This document shows, piece by piece, positions 13,889 through 26,398 of a stretch of 64,000 nucleotides of DNA. This stretch comes from Liolophura sinensis (taxonomy: Eukaryota > Mollusca > Polyplacophora > Chitonida > Chitonidae), in contig NC_088303.1 in NCBI RefSeq assembly GCF_032854445.1, forward strand, positions 629,501 through 693,500, given 5' to 3'. Each line of letters starts with the position of its first letter. The first letter of the stretch is position 1. The notes under the pieces were generated by a model. The model saw only the letters and a program-made list of their open reading frames with translations, was not told where the DNA came from and made no database searches. A program made the translations under genes and the position numbers.

Positions 13889-14525
13889 ATGTCTGCAGAT
13901 TTACCCGACGATGACGTTGTCACGGAGGATATTGAGTCAGGTGGTTCAGCTGCGGTGATGTTGTCATCAGACGATGAGCTGCAGTCAGGTGCCGGCGGCA
14001 CTTGTCCTGAGTTAAACTCATCTGTCTGCCCCGGGGACTATAACAGTAGGGCTAATCAGGAATCAGACAATGGCAGCAGTGGGAAGGCTGTCAAGGCAGC
14101 GGTGGATTACGGAACATTCCCAGAAATGGACAGACTTAAAGTGTCGGTGCCAGTCAGTAGAGGATCCCAATCCCAGGGCAATAAACAAGATGTAAATAAT
14201 GCCATTCCGTCAATTACTCTGGAGCCAGCCAATGACTGTGCTCATAATACTGGTGAATCTGTGATAAATGTAAACAATACTGTAGATGACAGTTGTGATA
14301 GAGTGGCAGAGGTATTAAGGGAAAAAGACCAGTCCCCTGGGGACAGTGATGGAGACAGTTCAGAGTGGACACCTGATAGCAATGGGGAGACAGACCAGAA
14401 TAAGAATAAAGCTCACCCGTTGTCATTCCAGATCGACATGGTCATGGTGGAGGGGTTAGGGAAGCCTGTTGGGCTGGGTGGGGCTCCATATTACCCCGAG
14501 GGCAGAGACAGTGACGAGGATTCAG
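13889..14525 (+). CDS. kcc: KCC exon 1: start codon and acidic cytoplasmic N-terminus (residues 1-212)
   Basis: The ATG at 13889 is the first in frame after a TGA at 13835-13837, so it is the likely start. The exon encodes 212 residues plus one base of a Gly codon and ends CAG|GTAGGA, with GT at 14526-14527. The peptide is rich in Ser, Asp, Glu, Asn and Gly, as expected for a disordered cytoplasmic tail. Acidic clusters lie near residues 7-18 and at the end (DSDEDSG). Vertebrate KCC N-termini before TM1 are usually shorter than the roughly 280 residues seen here. Residues 179-182 read SFQI, which resembles an SPAK/OSR1 docking motif (R-F-x-V/I) but lacks the Arg, so docking is only a possibility. 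Exon identity rests on phase-matched joining to exon 2 and on composition; the N-terminus is poorly conserved in the family. Confidence 0.85.
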
Positions 14526-14652
14526 GTAGGAAGCTGTACCTGTAATTCCACTGGGTGTATTTAGGGTCAGGATGTTGTGTCAGGTGGTATTATATTTGAT
14601 ACGTGTATCATGTAAATGGTTGATGTCTCAATGGTCAGGTGTATAAAGTATA

Positions 14653-17628
14653 TGACGAAGCTGTTTGAATGTCGTGTACAGGTAACTGTAAATGACAGCC
14701 ACTTGTATATGGGATGAAGCTGTTTGAATGTTGTGTACAGGTAACTGTAAATGACAGCCACTTGTATATGGGATGAAGCTGTTTGAATGTCGTGTACAGG
14801 TAACTGTAAATGACAGCCACTTGTATATGGGATGAAGCTGTTTGAATGTTGTGTACAGGTAACTGTTAATTATGGCCACCTGTATAGAGGAGGAAGCTGT
14901 TTGAATGTCGTGTACAGGTAACTGTTAACTACAGCCACTTGTATATAGGATGAAGCTGTTTGAATGTTGTGTACATGTAACTGTTAATTACGGCCACTTG
15001 TATATAGGACGAAGCTGTTTGAATGTTGTGTACATGTAACTGTTAATTATGGCCACTTGTGTATAGGACGAAGCTGTTTGAATGTCGTGTACAGGTAACT
15101 GTTAATTATGGCCACTTGTATATAGGACGAAGCTGTTTAAATGTTGTTTACGTGTGACTGTTAATGAAGGCCACTTGTATATGGGATGAAGGTGTTTGAA
15201 TGTCGTGTACAGGTAACTGTTAATGAGGGCCACTTGTATATAGGATGAAGGTGTTTGAATGTCGTGTACAGGTAACTGTTAACTACAGCCACTTGTATAT
15301 AGGATGAAGCTGTGTGAATGTTGTGTATAGGTAACTGTTAACTACAGCCACTTGTATATAGGATGAAGGTGTTTGAATGTCATGTATAGGTCACTGTTAA
15401 CTACAGCCACTTGTATATAGGATGAAGGTGTGTGAATGTCATGTATAGGTCACTGTTAACTACAGCCACTTGTATATAGGATGAAGGTGTTTGAATGCCG
15501 TGTACAGGTAACTGTTAACTACAGCCACTTGTATATAGGATGAAGGTGTTTGAATGCCGTGTACAGGTAACTGTTAACTACAGCCACTTGTATATAGGAT
15601 GAAGATGTTTGAATGTCGTGTATAGGTAACTGTTAATGAGGGCCACTTGTGTACAGGATGAAGGTGTTTGCATGCCGTGTACAGGTAACTGTTAATGAAG
15701 GCCACTTGTATATAGGATGAAGCTGTTTGAATGCCGTGTATAGGTAACTGTTAATGAAGGGCACTTGTATACAGGATGAAGGTGTTTGAATGTTGTGTAC
15801 AGGTAACTGTTAACTACAGCCACTTGTATATAGGATGAAGCTGTTTGAATGTCGTGTATAGGTAACTGTTAATGAGGGCCACTTGTATATAGGATGAAGG
15901 TGTTTGAATGTCATGTATAGGTCACTGTTAACTACAGCCACTTGTATATAGGACGAAGCTGTTTGAATGTCATGTATAGGTAACTGTTAACTACAGCCAC
16001 TTGTATATAGGATGAAGGTGTTTGAATGTCATGTATAGGTCACTGTTAACTACAGCCACTTGTGTATAGGGCGAAGCTGTTTGAATGTCGTGTACAGGTA
16101 ACTGTTAATGAGGGCCACTTGTATATAGGATGAAGGTGTTTGAATGCCGTGTACAGGTAACTGTTAACTACAGCCACTTGTATACAGGATGAAGATGTTT
16201 GAATGTCGTGTACAGGTAACTGTTAATGAGGGCCACTTGTATATAGGATGAAGGTGTTTGAATGTCGTGTATAGGTAACTGTTAATGAGGGCCACTTATA
16301 TATAGGATGAAGGTGTTTGAATGTCGTGTATAGGTAACTGTTAACTACAGCCACTTGTATATAGGATGAAGGTGTTTGAATGCCGTGTACAGGTAACTGT
16401 TAACTACAGCCACTTGTATATGGGATGACGGCGTTTGAATGTCGTGTATAGGTCACTGTTAACAACAGCCACTTGTATATAGGATGAAGGTGTTTGAATG
16501 TCGTGTATAGGTAACTGTTAATGAAGGCCACTTGTATATAGGATGAAGGTGTTTGAATGTCGTGTATAGGTAACTGTTAACTACAGCCACTTGTATAAAG
16601 GATGAAGGTGTTTGAATGTCATGTATAGGTCACTGTTAACTACAGCCACTTGTATATAGGATGAAGGTGTTTGAATGTCATGTATAGGTCACTGTTAACT
16701 ACAGCCACTTGTATATAGGAGGAAGCTGTTTGAATGTTGTGTACAGGTAACTGTTAATGAGGGCCACTTGTATATAGGATGAAGGTGTTTGAATGTTGTG
16801 TACAGGTAACTGTTAACTACAGCCACTTGTATATAGGATGAAGCTGTTTGAATGTCGTGTATAGGTAACTGTTAATGAGGGCTACTTGTATATAGGATGA
16901 AGGTGTTTGAATGCCGTGTACAAGTAACTGTTAACTACAGCCACTTGTATATAGGATGAAGGTGTTTGAATGCCGTGTACAGGTAACTGTTAACTACAGC
17001 CACTTGTATATGGGATGACGGCGTTTGAATGTCGTGTATAGGTCACTGTTAACAACAGCCACTTGTGTATAGGACGAAGCTGTTTGAATGTCCTGTACAG
17101 GTAACTGTTAATGAGGGCCACTTGTGTACAGGATGAAGGTGTTTGCATGCCGTGTACAGGTAACTGTTAATGAAGGCCACTTGTATATAGGATGAAGCTG
17201 TTTGAATGCCGTGTATAGGTAACTGTTAATGAAGGGCACTTGTATACAGGATGAAGGTGTTTGAATGTCGTGTACAGGTAACTGTTAACTACAGCCACTT
17301 GTATATAGGATGAAGCTGTTTGAATGTCATGTATAGGTAACTGTTAATGAGGGCCACTTGTATATAGGATGAAGGTGTTTGAATGTCGTGTATAGGTAAC
17401 TGTTAATGAAGGCCACTTGTATATAGGATGAAGGTGTTTGAATGTCGTGTATAGGTAACTGTTAACTACAGCCACTTGTATATAGGATGAAGATGTTTGA
17501 ATGTCATGTATAGGTCACTGTTAACTACAGCCACTTGTATATAGGATGAAGGTGTTTGAATGTCGTGTATAGGTAACTGTTAATGAGGGTCACTTGTATA
17601 TAGGATGAAGGTGCTTGAATGTCGTGTG
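14653..17628. repeat. Minisatellite, 59-bp period, about 50 copies, start of intron 1
   Basis: Landmarks are GAAGCTGTTTGAATGTCGTG, ACAGGTAACTGTTAA and CAGCCACTTGTATATAGGAT. The array begins about 130 bp after the exon 1 donor. Variant classes (CTACAGCC versus TGAGGGCC; GGTAACTG versus GGTCACTG) recur in runs, showing higher-order duplication. Many units carry CAGGTAACT, which looks like a 5' splice site. Confidence 0.94.
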
Positions 17629-18096
17629 CGTATACATCAGAATGTTGTATGTGTTATCGGTATAAATGCACATCCAACAGGCTTCATCCCCTGAGGCTGG
17701 GGTCCAGCTCTAGCTATCACATGTACATGTGCACCTGGATGAAGGAATCTGTGTGCGTGTTATCAGTATATTTGCACACCCAACAGGCTTCATCCCCTGA
17801 GGCTGGGATGCAGCTCTAGCTATCACATGTACATGTGCACCTGGATGAAGGAATCTGTGTGCGTGTTATCAGTATACGTGCACATCCAACAGGCTTCATC
17901 CCCTGAGGCTGGGATGCAGCTCTAGCTATCACATGTACATGTGCACCTGGATGAAGGAATCTGTGTGCGTGTTATCAGTATATTTGCACATCCAACAGGC
18001 TTCATCCCCTGAGGCTGGGAGGCAGCTCTAGCTATCACATGTACATGTGCACCTGGATGAAGGAATCTGTGTGCGTGTTATCAGTATATTTGCACA
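17629..18096. repeat. Tandem repeat, 106-bp period, about 4.4 copies
   Basis: Units contain GTGCGTGTTATCAGTATA, AACAGGCTTCATCCCCTGAG, GCAGCTCTAGCTATCAC and ATGTACATGTGCACCTGG. The array directly abuts the 59-bp array but has an unrelated unit. Confidence 0.9.
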
Positions 18097-18422
18097 TCCA
18101 CGTGGTCAAAATAAAGTACATGCAGTAGTTCACCCTGCGGCCTGTACTGTATTAGACGTGTATGCTATACAAGTAAAGCCTCAGTGTATACATGGCTGTA
18201 GTATTAATCCATGTGTGGTGTATAGTTCTGTACTCCATTATTCTTGATGATTAACACTCATGCCAGTAAGTGCTGTTGGAATTGGGCTCTGGATTGCTTC
18301 CTGTTTCATACATTTTTTGAAATAAGGCACATGGCCTTGTCTAGTAACATGCTTGTATATCTTTTTACATTCGTATATGTACAGTGTATTCAGATTTCAG
18401 CATGCAGTACATTGTTCTTCAT
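18097..18422. other. Unique spacer between two arrays
   Basis: No gene or repeat is recognised in this short intronic spacer. Confidence 0.45.
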
Positions 18423-20695
18423 AAAGGTCTCCATATCATACAGATACTTTTCCTAGGTCTTCATATCATACAGATACTTTTCCTAGGTCTTCATATCATA
18501 CAGATACTTTTCCTAGGTCTTCATATCATACAGATACTTTTCCTAGGTCTTCATATCATACAGATACTTTTCCTAGGTCTTCATATCATACAGATACTTT
18601 TCCTAGGTCTTCATATCATACAGATACTTTTCCTAGGTCTCCATATCATACAGATACTTTTCCTAGGTCTTCATATCATACAGATACTTTTCCTAGATCT
18701 TCATATCATACAGATACTTTTCCTAGATCTTCATATCATACAGATACTTTTCCTAGGTCTTCATATCATACAGATACTTTTCCTAGATCTTCATATCATA
18801 CAGATACTTTTCCTAGATCTTCATATCATACAGATACTTTTCCTAGGTCTTCATATCACACAGATACTTTTCCTAGGTCTCCATATCATACAGATACTTT
18901 TCCTAGGTCTTCATATCATACAGATACTTTTCCTAGGTCTTCATATCATACAGATACTTTTCCTAGGTCTTCATATCATATGGATACTTTTCCTAGGTCT
19001 TCATATCATACAGATACTTTGCCTAGGTCTCCATATCACACAGATACTTACAGATACTTTTCCTAGGTCTCCATATCACACAGATACTTACAGATACTTT
19101 TCCTAGGTCTTCATATCAAACAGATACTTTACCTAGGTCTTCATATCATACAGATACTTAGATACTTTTCCTAGGTCTTCATATCATACAGATACTTTTC
19201 CTAGGTCTTCATATCATACAGATACTTTTCCTAGATCTTCATATCATACAGATACTTTTCCTAGGTCTTCATATCATACAGATACTTACAGATACTTTTC
19301 CTAGATCTTCATATCATACAGATACTTTTCCTAGATTTTCATATCATACAGATACTTTTCCTAGATCATCATATCACACAGATACTTTTCCTAGGTCTTC
19401 ATGTGATACAGATACTTTTCCTAGGTCTTCATATCATACAGATACTTTTCCTAGGTCTTCATATCATACAGATACTTTTCCTAGGTCTTCATATCATACA
19501 GATACTTACAGATACTTTTCCTAGGTCTTCATATCATACAGATACTTTTCCTAGGTCTTCATATCATACAGATACTTACAGATACTTTTCCTAGGTCTTC
19601 ATATCATACAGATACTTTTCCTAGGTCTTCATATCATACAGATACTTTTCCTAGGTCTTCATATCATACAGATACTTTTCCTAGGTCTTCATATCATACA
19701 GATACTTTTCCTAGGTCTCCATATCATACAGATACTTTTCCTAGGTCTTCATATCATACAGATACTTTTCCTAGATCTTCATATCATACAGATACTTTTC
19801 CTAGATCTTCATATCATACAGATACTTTTCCTAGGTCTTCATATCATACAGATACTTAGATACTTTTCCTAGGTCTTCATATCATACAGATACTTTTCCT
19901 AGGTCTTCATATCATACAGATACTTTTCCTAGGTCTTCATATCATACAGATACTTTTCCTAGATTTTCATATCATACAGATACTTTTCCTAGATCATCAT
20001 ATCACACAGATACTTTTCCTAGGTCTTCATATCAAACAGATACTTTTCCTAGATCTTCATATCATACAGATACTTTTCCTAGATTTTCATATCATACAGA
20101 TACTTTTCCTAGGTCTTCATATCAAACAGATACTTTTCCTAGATCATCATATCACACAGATACTTTTCCTAGATCTTCATATCATATAGATACTTTTCCT
20201 AGATCTTCATATCATACAGATACTTTTCCTAGGTCTTCATATCATACAGATACTTTTCCTAGATTTTCATATCATACAGATACTTTTCCTAGATCATCAT
20301 ATCACACAGATACTTTTCCTAGATCTTCATATCATATAGATACTTTTCCTAGATCTTCATATCATACAGATACTTTTCCTAGATTTTCATATCATACAGA
20401 TACTTTTCCTAGGTCTTCATATCAAACAGATACTTTTCCTAGATCATCATATCACACAGATACTTTTCCTAGATCTTCATATCATATAGATACTTTTCCT
20501 AGGTCTTCATATCATACGGATACTTTTCCTAGATCTTCATATCACACAGATACTTTTCCTAGATCTTTATATCATACAGATACTTTTCCTAGGTCTTCAT
20601 ATCATACAGACACTTTTCCTAGATCTTCATATCATACAGATACTTTTCCTAGATCTTCATATCACACAGATACTTTTCCTAGGTCTTCATATCAT
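18423..20695. repeat. Minisatellite, 30-bp period, about 75 copies
   Basis: The unit contains TTTTCCTAGGTCTTCATATC then ATACAGATAC. Sporadic 10-bp insertions duplicate ACAGATACTT (for example near 19045, 19085, 19285 and 19505). Pairs of variant units (AGATTTTCAT followed by AGATCATCAT) recur as blocks, indicating higher-order expansion. The 240-residue open frame across it exists only because 30 is divisible by three. Confidence 0.95.
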
Positions 20696-22274
20696 CATTT
20701 AAATGTGTATACATGTGTACCCAAACTCTTCAATATTTTCAACTGCAACCGAAAATTTTAAACATTCTGAGAGAACTATGGGATGTAGAGAAATAATTTG
20801 CACAGTTTTGAAACTTGCATCTTTAGTGACAAAAACAAATTATTTTAGGACCAGTTTCACAGTAAATATGTGCATAAATTCCAGTGAAGAAAAGTGCATT
20901 TTAGATTGAAAATGTTTGTGTTCCTTTATACTGGAGAATTATCGAGCTTGCACACTTATAGATAAATGGTCTTTAGTGCTAATGTTCCATCTACCACCAC
21001 AGAAGACACTCGTAAAATCTTGGCTCTTATCAGATATCATTTTACTATTGAGAGTTTGTGTTGTAGGCCGAAGCTGATAGTACTTGTACATAATTCAGAT
21101 AAACATTTGCTCCAAGAACACCAGCTCACATGCGAATGACATAATTGATAACAGAAGGTAATAGGGATGTACACAAAGCCAGAGATAAAATACGAGGTAT
21201 GTACGTTTGGGAGCCAAGAAGGTTATAGAAATATCTTCCTTTTTGTTACAGTAGAAGCGATTGGTTATGGAGGAAAGCTTATACATGTATGCCTGTTTAT
21301 CCAATATGAATAATTAATAGCTGTTATAGTGATATTGCAAAACTTTGTGATCATAATTTTATTATTTTCATTCATGTACATGTGTCTCAGAATGCATTAG
21401 GGCAACACATGTGTATTTTTTAGTCTTAAGAATCTTTCTCTGTTGTTGAGTTAAAAATAGAAATTAATGCATTTTATATTAGTTAAAGGGTGTGTCTGAA
21501 TTAATTAGTAAAATCACATGAATGCATAGTAAAGTGCTATTAATCTGATAGTTATCTGCTCTTCAGAGTCTGCATGTGACTGGTGTTTTTGCACACAGGT
21601 GGAATTTGGCTGTTTACCCAGCTTACAAATTAGTTCATATGTCTCATCTGATTGGATACAACATTTGTCAGAGATTTTTATAAAGCTTCAACATCCCAAT
21701 TTGAAGTATGTGGGTTTTGATATGTTGATGTTGGGAAATTGATGAAGGTTTTAAAATAAGCCTCGCCCTGAGGCAGTTTAGTGTAGATACAGTGTTCTGG
21801 ATGCCATACCATGAGGACCCGATGGCGGGGAAATAGCACACTGTTACCAATCCGTTTCTGTGTTAGAATTCCTTCATGGACCCTCTGTGACATTCCCGTC
21901 TCTCTATATTTAGAGCGGCAGGCTTTCTGTTTAATTCTACAGGAATAAAGCCGTGAATTGCTGATATGGCAATCTTAGATTGGAATTGGGTATCAGGGTG
22001 GCTCAGGGAAAATAAGATGTAGGGATTGATCGTTGGCTTCATTACTGCTGACAGGCATTCTTCTGATTCAGCCATATATAGTCTTATAATACTAGATCCT
22101 CTGTGACTTCACTTCATGGATACATGCTACTTTCTGCTTTTGTCCAGCAGGTTTTTTTTACTAGACATGTTCACCCCAAGGGAATTTAACTGCTATGTAG
22201 TTTAGACTTATCTGTTCTTTAAAACATTGTATTTTATTTTATTAATTCTTCATGTTCTATGAATGCCAAATACA
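20696..22274. other. Unique intronic sequence
   Basis: No exon with KCC similarity or other gene is seen. The part at about 21700-22080 is of higher complexity without a recognisable product. Confidence 0.45.
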
Positions 22275-23475
22275 ATCTGAATACAAGAGATGATGGGATG
22301 GAGAAAGCATGGGTCTTGTAGTGCGAATACAAGAGATGATGGGATGGAGAAAACATGGGTCTTGTAGTGCGAATACAAGAGATGATGGGATGGAGAAAAC
22401 ATCGGTCTTGTAGTGCAAATACAAGAGATGATGGGATGGAGAAAGCATGGGTCTTGTAGTGCAAATACAAGAGATGATGGGATGGAGAAAGCATGGGTCT
22501 TGTAGTGTGGATACAACAGATGATGGGGATGGAGAAAACATGGGTCTTGTATTGCAAATACAACAGATGATGGGATGGAGAAAACATGGGTCTTGTAGTG
22601 CGAATACAAGAGATGATGGGGATGGAGAAAGCATGGGTCTTGTAATCTGAATACAAGAGATGATGGGATGGAGAAAACTTGGGTCTTGTAGTAGTGTGAA
22701 TACAAGAGATGATTGGATGGAGAAAGCATGGGTCTTGTAGTAGTGTGAATACAAGAGATGATGGGATGGAGAAAGCATGGGTCTTGTAGTGTGAATATAC
22801 AAGAGATGATGGGATGGAGAAAACATGGGTCTTGTAGTGCGAATACAAGAGATGATGGGATGGAGAAAACTTGGGCCTTGTAGTCTGAATACAAGAGATG
22901 ATGGGAATGGAGAAAACTTGGGTCTTGTAGTAGTGTGAATACAAGAGATGATGGGATGGAGAAAACTTGGGTCTTGTAGTGTGAATACAAGAGATGATGG
23001 GATGGAGAAAACATGGGTCTTGTAGTGTGAATACAACAGATGATGGGATGGAGAAAACATGGTTTTTGTAGTGTGAATACAACAGATGATGGGGATGGAG
23101 AAAACTTGGGTCTTGTAGTAGTGTGAATACAAGAGATGATGGGATGGAGAAAACTTGGGTCTTGTAGTGTGAATACAAGAGATGATGGGATGGAGAAAAC
23201 TTGGGTCTTGTAATGTGAATACAAGAGATGATGGGATGGAGAAAACTTGGGTCTCGTAATCTGAATACAAGAGATGATGGATAGGAATATGTCGGCCTTG
23301 TACATGCTGTATTCTGAGAGCAACCGTTGATATTGGTCTTTATTCTGAAGTTTACTGGGTGGTCAAATCGTGGGCATTCTAGTCTGAAAGTAACCCATGA
23401 CAGGATGGAGAAATGCGGGTCTTTTATTCTGAAAGCAACAGATGATAGCATGGGGAAATCCTGGGTCTAGTTTAA
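22275..23475. repeat. Minisatellite, about 46-bp period, about 22 copies plus degenerate tail
   Basis: Landmarks are AATACAAGAGATGATGGGAT and GGAGAAAACATGGGTCTTGT. Units vary by 3 bp (TAGTAGTG versus TAGTG) and by single G insertions. From about 23290 the units become much more diverged but remain recognisable (AACAGATGATAGCATGGGGA), so the right end looks older. Three overlapping minus-strand frames of 337-405 codons are artefacts of the array. Confidence 0.92.
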
Positions 23476-26006
23476 AGCTGACATTGCATTCTATAGACAT
23501 CTCTATTCACAGTTCACCACTCATGGCTGTGGTTGCATTAATCAACTTAATGGACAGCAAGCTGAGGCTTTTGTTTTATTGTAAAATAGGGACAAATTTA
23601 CGGAGAAATTGAACTGGAAATTTTTCTGAGTAGGTTGTTTTGGTTGTGGGCCTTGGCTCCATTTGCATTTGCTGGAGTTCCAAGTGTAGTTAAAACAGAG
23701 CGGTCTTCTCACATCGTTGACTCGACATCTGTAGACTGTCTGTTCTCAGACAATCCACACGGACTAATTGATGTGTCTGCTGGAGTGGCAGAGAGAACAC
23801 TTGACCACTTTGTTCTATTAACGGCTTCTCTGCCAAAACACGAAATTAAACATCTCTCTTGTGAATACACTCACTTCTTCAAGATGTCCTAACTGTGTCC
23901 CATCATTAAATTTTTATTCATCCCAGCACACCACCCCTCGATCCCCACCCTAGCCTAGCTACCCTCAGTTATGTCTGTATAGCCGTGTACTTCTTGGCTG
24001 TTCACTTTATAATGTCTTGCTCACTGAGACCACAAATATTTATTAAACTGAAGTACACGTTTTGTCCAAACTGTTTATTAACAGTGTGTGCACTGATAGA
24101 GGGCTTGTAATGGTCAGGAGGAATTCATCCTACACATATATGAGGATGGCTGGATGGATGGATCGCTGGATGGATGGACGAGGTGTAATTATTTCTCCTG
24201 CTCACCTCCAGCACAGAGCAGGGTTTATGAGCATTTTACAGTGAGCTCTTCTGGAAATGGCAGATTGACATTGAATTCCTGTCTGTTCTCATTCCTTCTC
24301 ATAACATTTGAGTTCTTCACTGTAGGATATGGCATTGTTTGGCCATACATATAACAGCCGGCAGTTTCTAGTCAAGTGGACAAGATTCTTGAACCTTCAT
24401 GTAACATCCTTATCAGCTCTGAACACACCCAGGTGCGTCTACGTTTAATTGAATGATAGATTTCCATGAGAACAGGGTTTTTTGCCTTTTATCTTATTTT
24501 CCCCTCCAGTGTGTTCATTTAATGTCAAATGTAACAAACCTGTCCCTGGCAGAAGGACATGTCTGTTTGATTTCTGCCCTCTGCTGAACAAGTAGCTCAC
24601 ATGGGTAGGCAGTACCAATGCTCTGCTCAATTTTGTTGTGATTTTCACAGCTTAAATTTAGAAATGGCTCTTTGGAAACGTTAGCACTACACGAAAGTGG
24701 GGTTGCCAAGACTTTGATCATTTGTCCAGTGGAGGAGTATTTACAATAATACGGACAGTTATATTCAGTGTAACTATACATTGTGCTTGTGGAAAGGGGA
24801 TGAGGTTGGCTTTTAGAGTGCAAAGTATGGTTAGAGATCCTGGACATAAGCTAGTAAAAACTCTTGACACAAATGTTCCAAGGCAGTCATTACATGAAGT
24901 GCTGAAAAGTATCAGAATGCATTTGAACTGGCCTAAAGTGTGAGCTTATAAAGCCTGCATGCATGTGAGGCTATGGCTGAAACTCTGCCACTCTGGTCTT
25001 ACGCCCATTATTCATCTTGAGATGTTTCACAGGAAAGAACAAACTTTTTGTGTTTTAGTATTTATCATTCAATCTTATATGATCTCCAGGAAAGGTTATT
25101 CATCTTTATATAGTAGTGTAGCACATGTATGTGTAGTTTGTCAATATGATGGTGCTTGCAGACCAGCCCACTATGAAGTATAAGCTTCATGTTGCTGGCA
25201 CCGGCTGTACCATCTCACAAAACTTGGACAGCCAACAAGTCTCAGGCAATCAGGCTGAATTTGTTAAGCAAAAAATAAAACTGAAGACTGCTGTCAATGC
25301 CTGCAGGGATATTTTCTAGATAAGGTGCTATATTGGCTGGCCATGTGCCAGAAGTTTCAGTCCATACCAACCATTGGTGCTTTTGTATTAGATTCTGCTT
25401 TATTGTGTTAAAGGGAGTAGCTGATAGATTAACCATTTACAAAGACAAAATTGAAGATGTGGCCTTGGAAAACAACAAGGGTACATGTAGACAGAGCCAG
25501 TGTTATCTGAACTGAGCCCCTTCCACCCCAGTTAACCTGGCAGGGATGATAGATGAGGGGTAAGGGGTTACTGCCACACAGTTCTCTGTCAGCTCTGGGC
25601 TGTGGTCTGTTCACTGCTTGCCTTTGTCTCCTGAGAGTTGAAGACAATCAGTTATGTGTGGAGGTATCACACAGACCATGCTGGAAGAGGGTTTAACTAT
25701 AAACCTGCTCCATGGTAACTCATCACTGCTGTATTGTGGGACTACTGTATTTTGAATTCAAATAACTCAATTTAAGAGTTCAAGTCACTGCAGCCTTAAA
25801 GCATATTAAATTTAGACATACATGATGTATAGGCCTGATGTATTAAAGAGGAGTTAGGAGTCCTAAAGGTCATTATTAAATAATTAATATGCGTTTAATT
25901 CTTTGATGTGAGAGTTTGTCAAGATATATAGAAATGTATCGAACGATTAGAGCTGAGAAACTGTAGCTAGCATGCAGAATATTCACTGGTATTCATGTAC
26001 TTCTCA
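23476..26006. other. Unique intronic sequence
   Basis: No exon or array is recognised. A small GGATGGAT run sits near 24149-24180. An 85-codon frame at 23635-23892 has no supporting motif or splice context. Confidence 0.45.
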
Positions 26007-26015
26007 TAGACAGGA

Positions 26016-26389
26016 TCGGCCGGGATGGCGCAGATGGTAGAGAGTCCGCTTTGGGAGCTGCTGATACAGGGTCAGTCCTGGGTTGGGTCACACCTAAGAC
26101 CTTAAAAAGAAAGGAAGTTGTAGCTTTCTTGCACGTCGTTCACTATTAAGGGAATGGTACAGCGACTGGTTGAGCCGTATCAGTATAATGCCTCACTTAC
26201 TAATAATGGCAACTCACTAATTACCTTTGATCAGTCGACACAGTGAAGCAGCACTAGATAAAATAGCGATGGAAATCCGTCCTGCAAGAAGTAGGCACAT
26301 TACATGCATTCTAAGGACTACTTCATTGTCATATGACTGAAAAATTGTTAAGTACGACATTAAACCCCAAGCATTCACTCACTTATTCG
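26016..26389 (+). mobile_element. tRNA-derived SINE, family A, with target-site duplication
   Basis: The tRNA-like head contains GGATGGCGCAGATGGTAGAG and a B-box region GGTTGGGTCACACC, followed by the same body as the 2400 copy: GAAGCAGCACTAGATAAA, CATATGACTGAAAAATTGTT and CGACATTAAACCCC. It ends in CACTCACT. The 9-bp flank TAGACAGGA occurs at 26007-26015 and again at 26390-26398, a clear target-site duplication. Confidence 0.88.
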
Positions 26390-26398
26390 TAGACAGGA

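Noticed and set aside
18384-19106. 240-codon plus-strand open frame with a 10-residue repeat
   Set aside because: It is the 30-bp minisatellite read in one frame; the unit length is a multiple of three so no stops arise. No start context, splice sites or family similarity.
22234-23451. Minus-strand frames of 337-405 codons
   Set aside because: They overlap in all three frames across the 46-bp array, the signature of repeat-driven openness rather than coding.
23635-23892. 85-codon open frame with a hydrophobic start
   Set aside because: Inside intron 1, no splice context or recognisable domain, and a length expected by chance.
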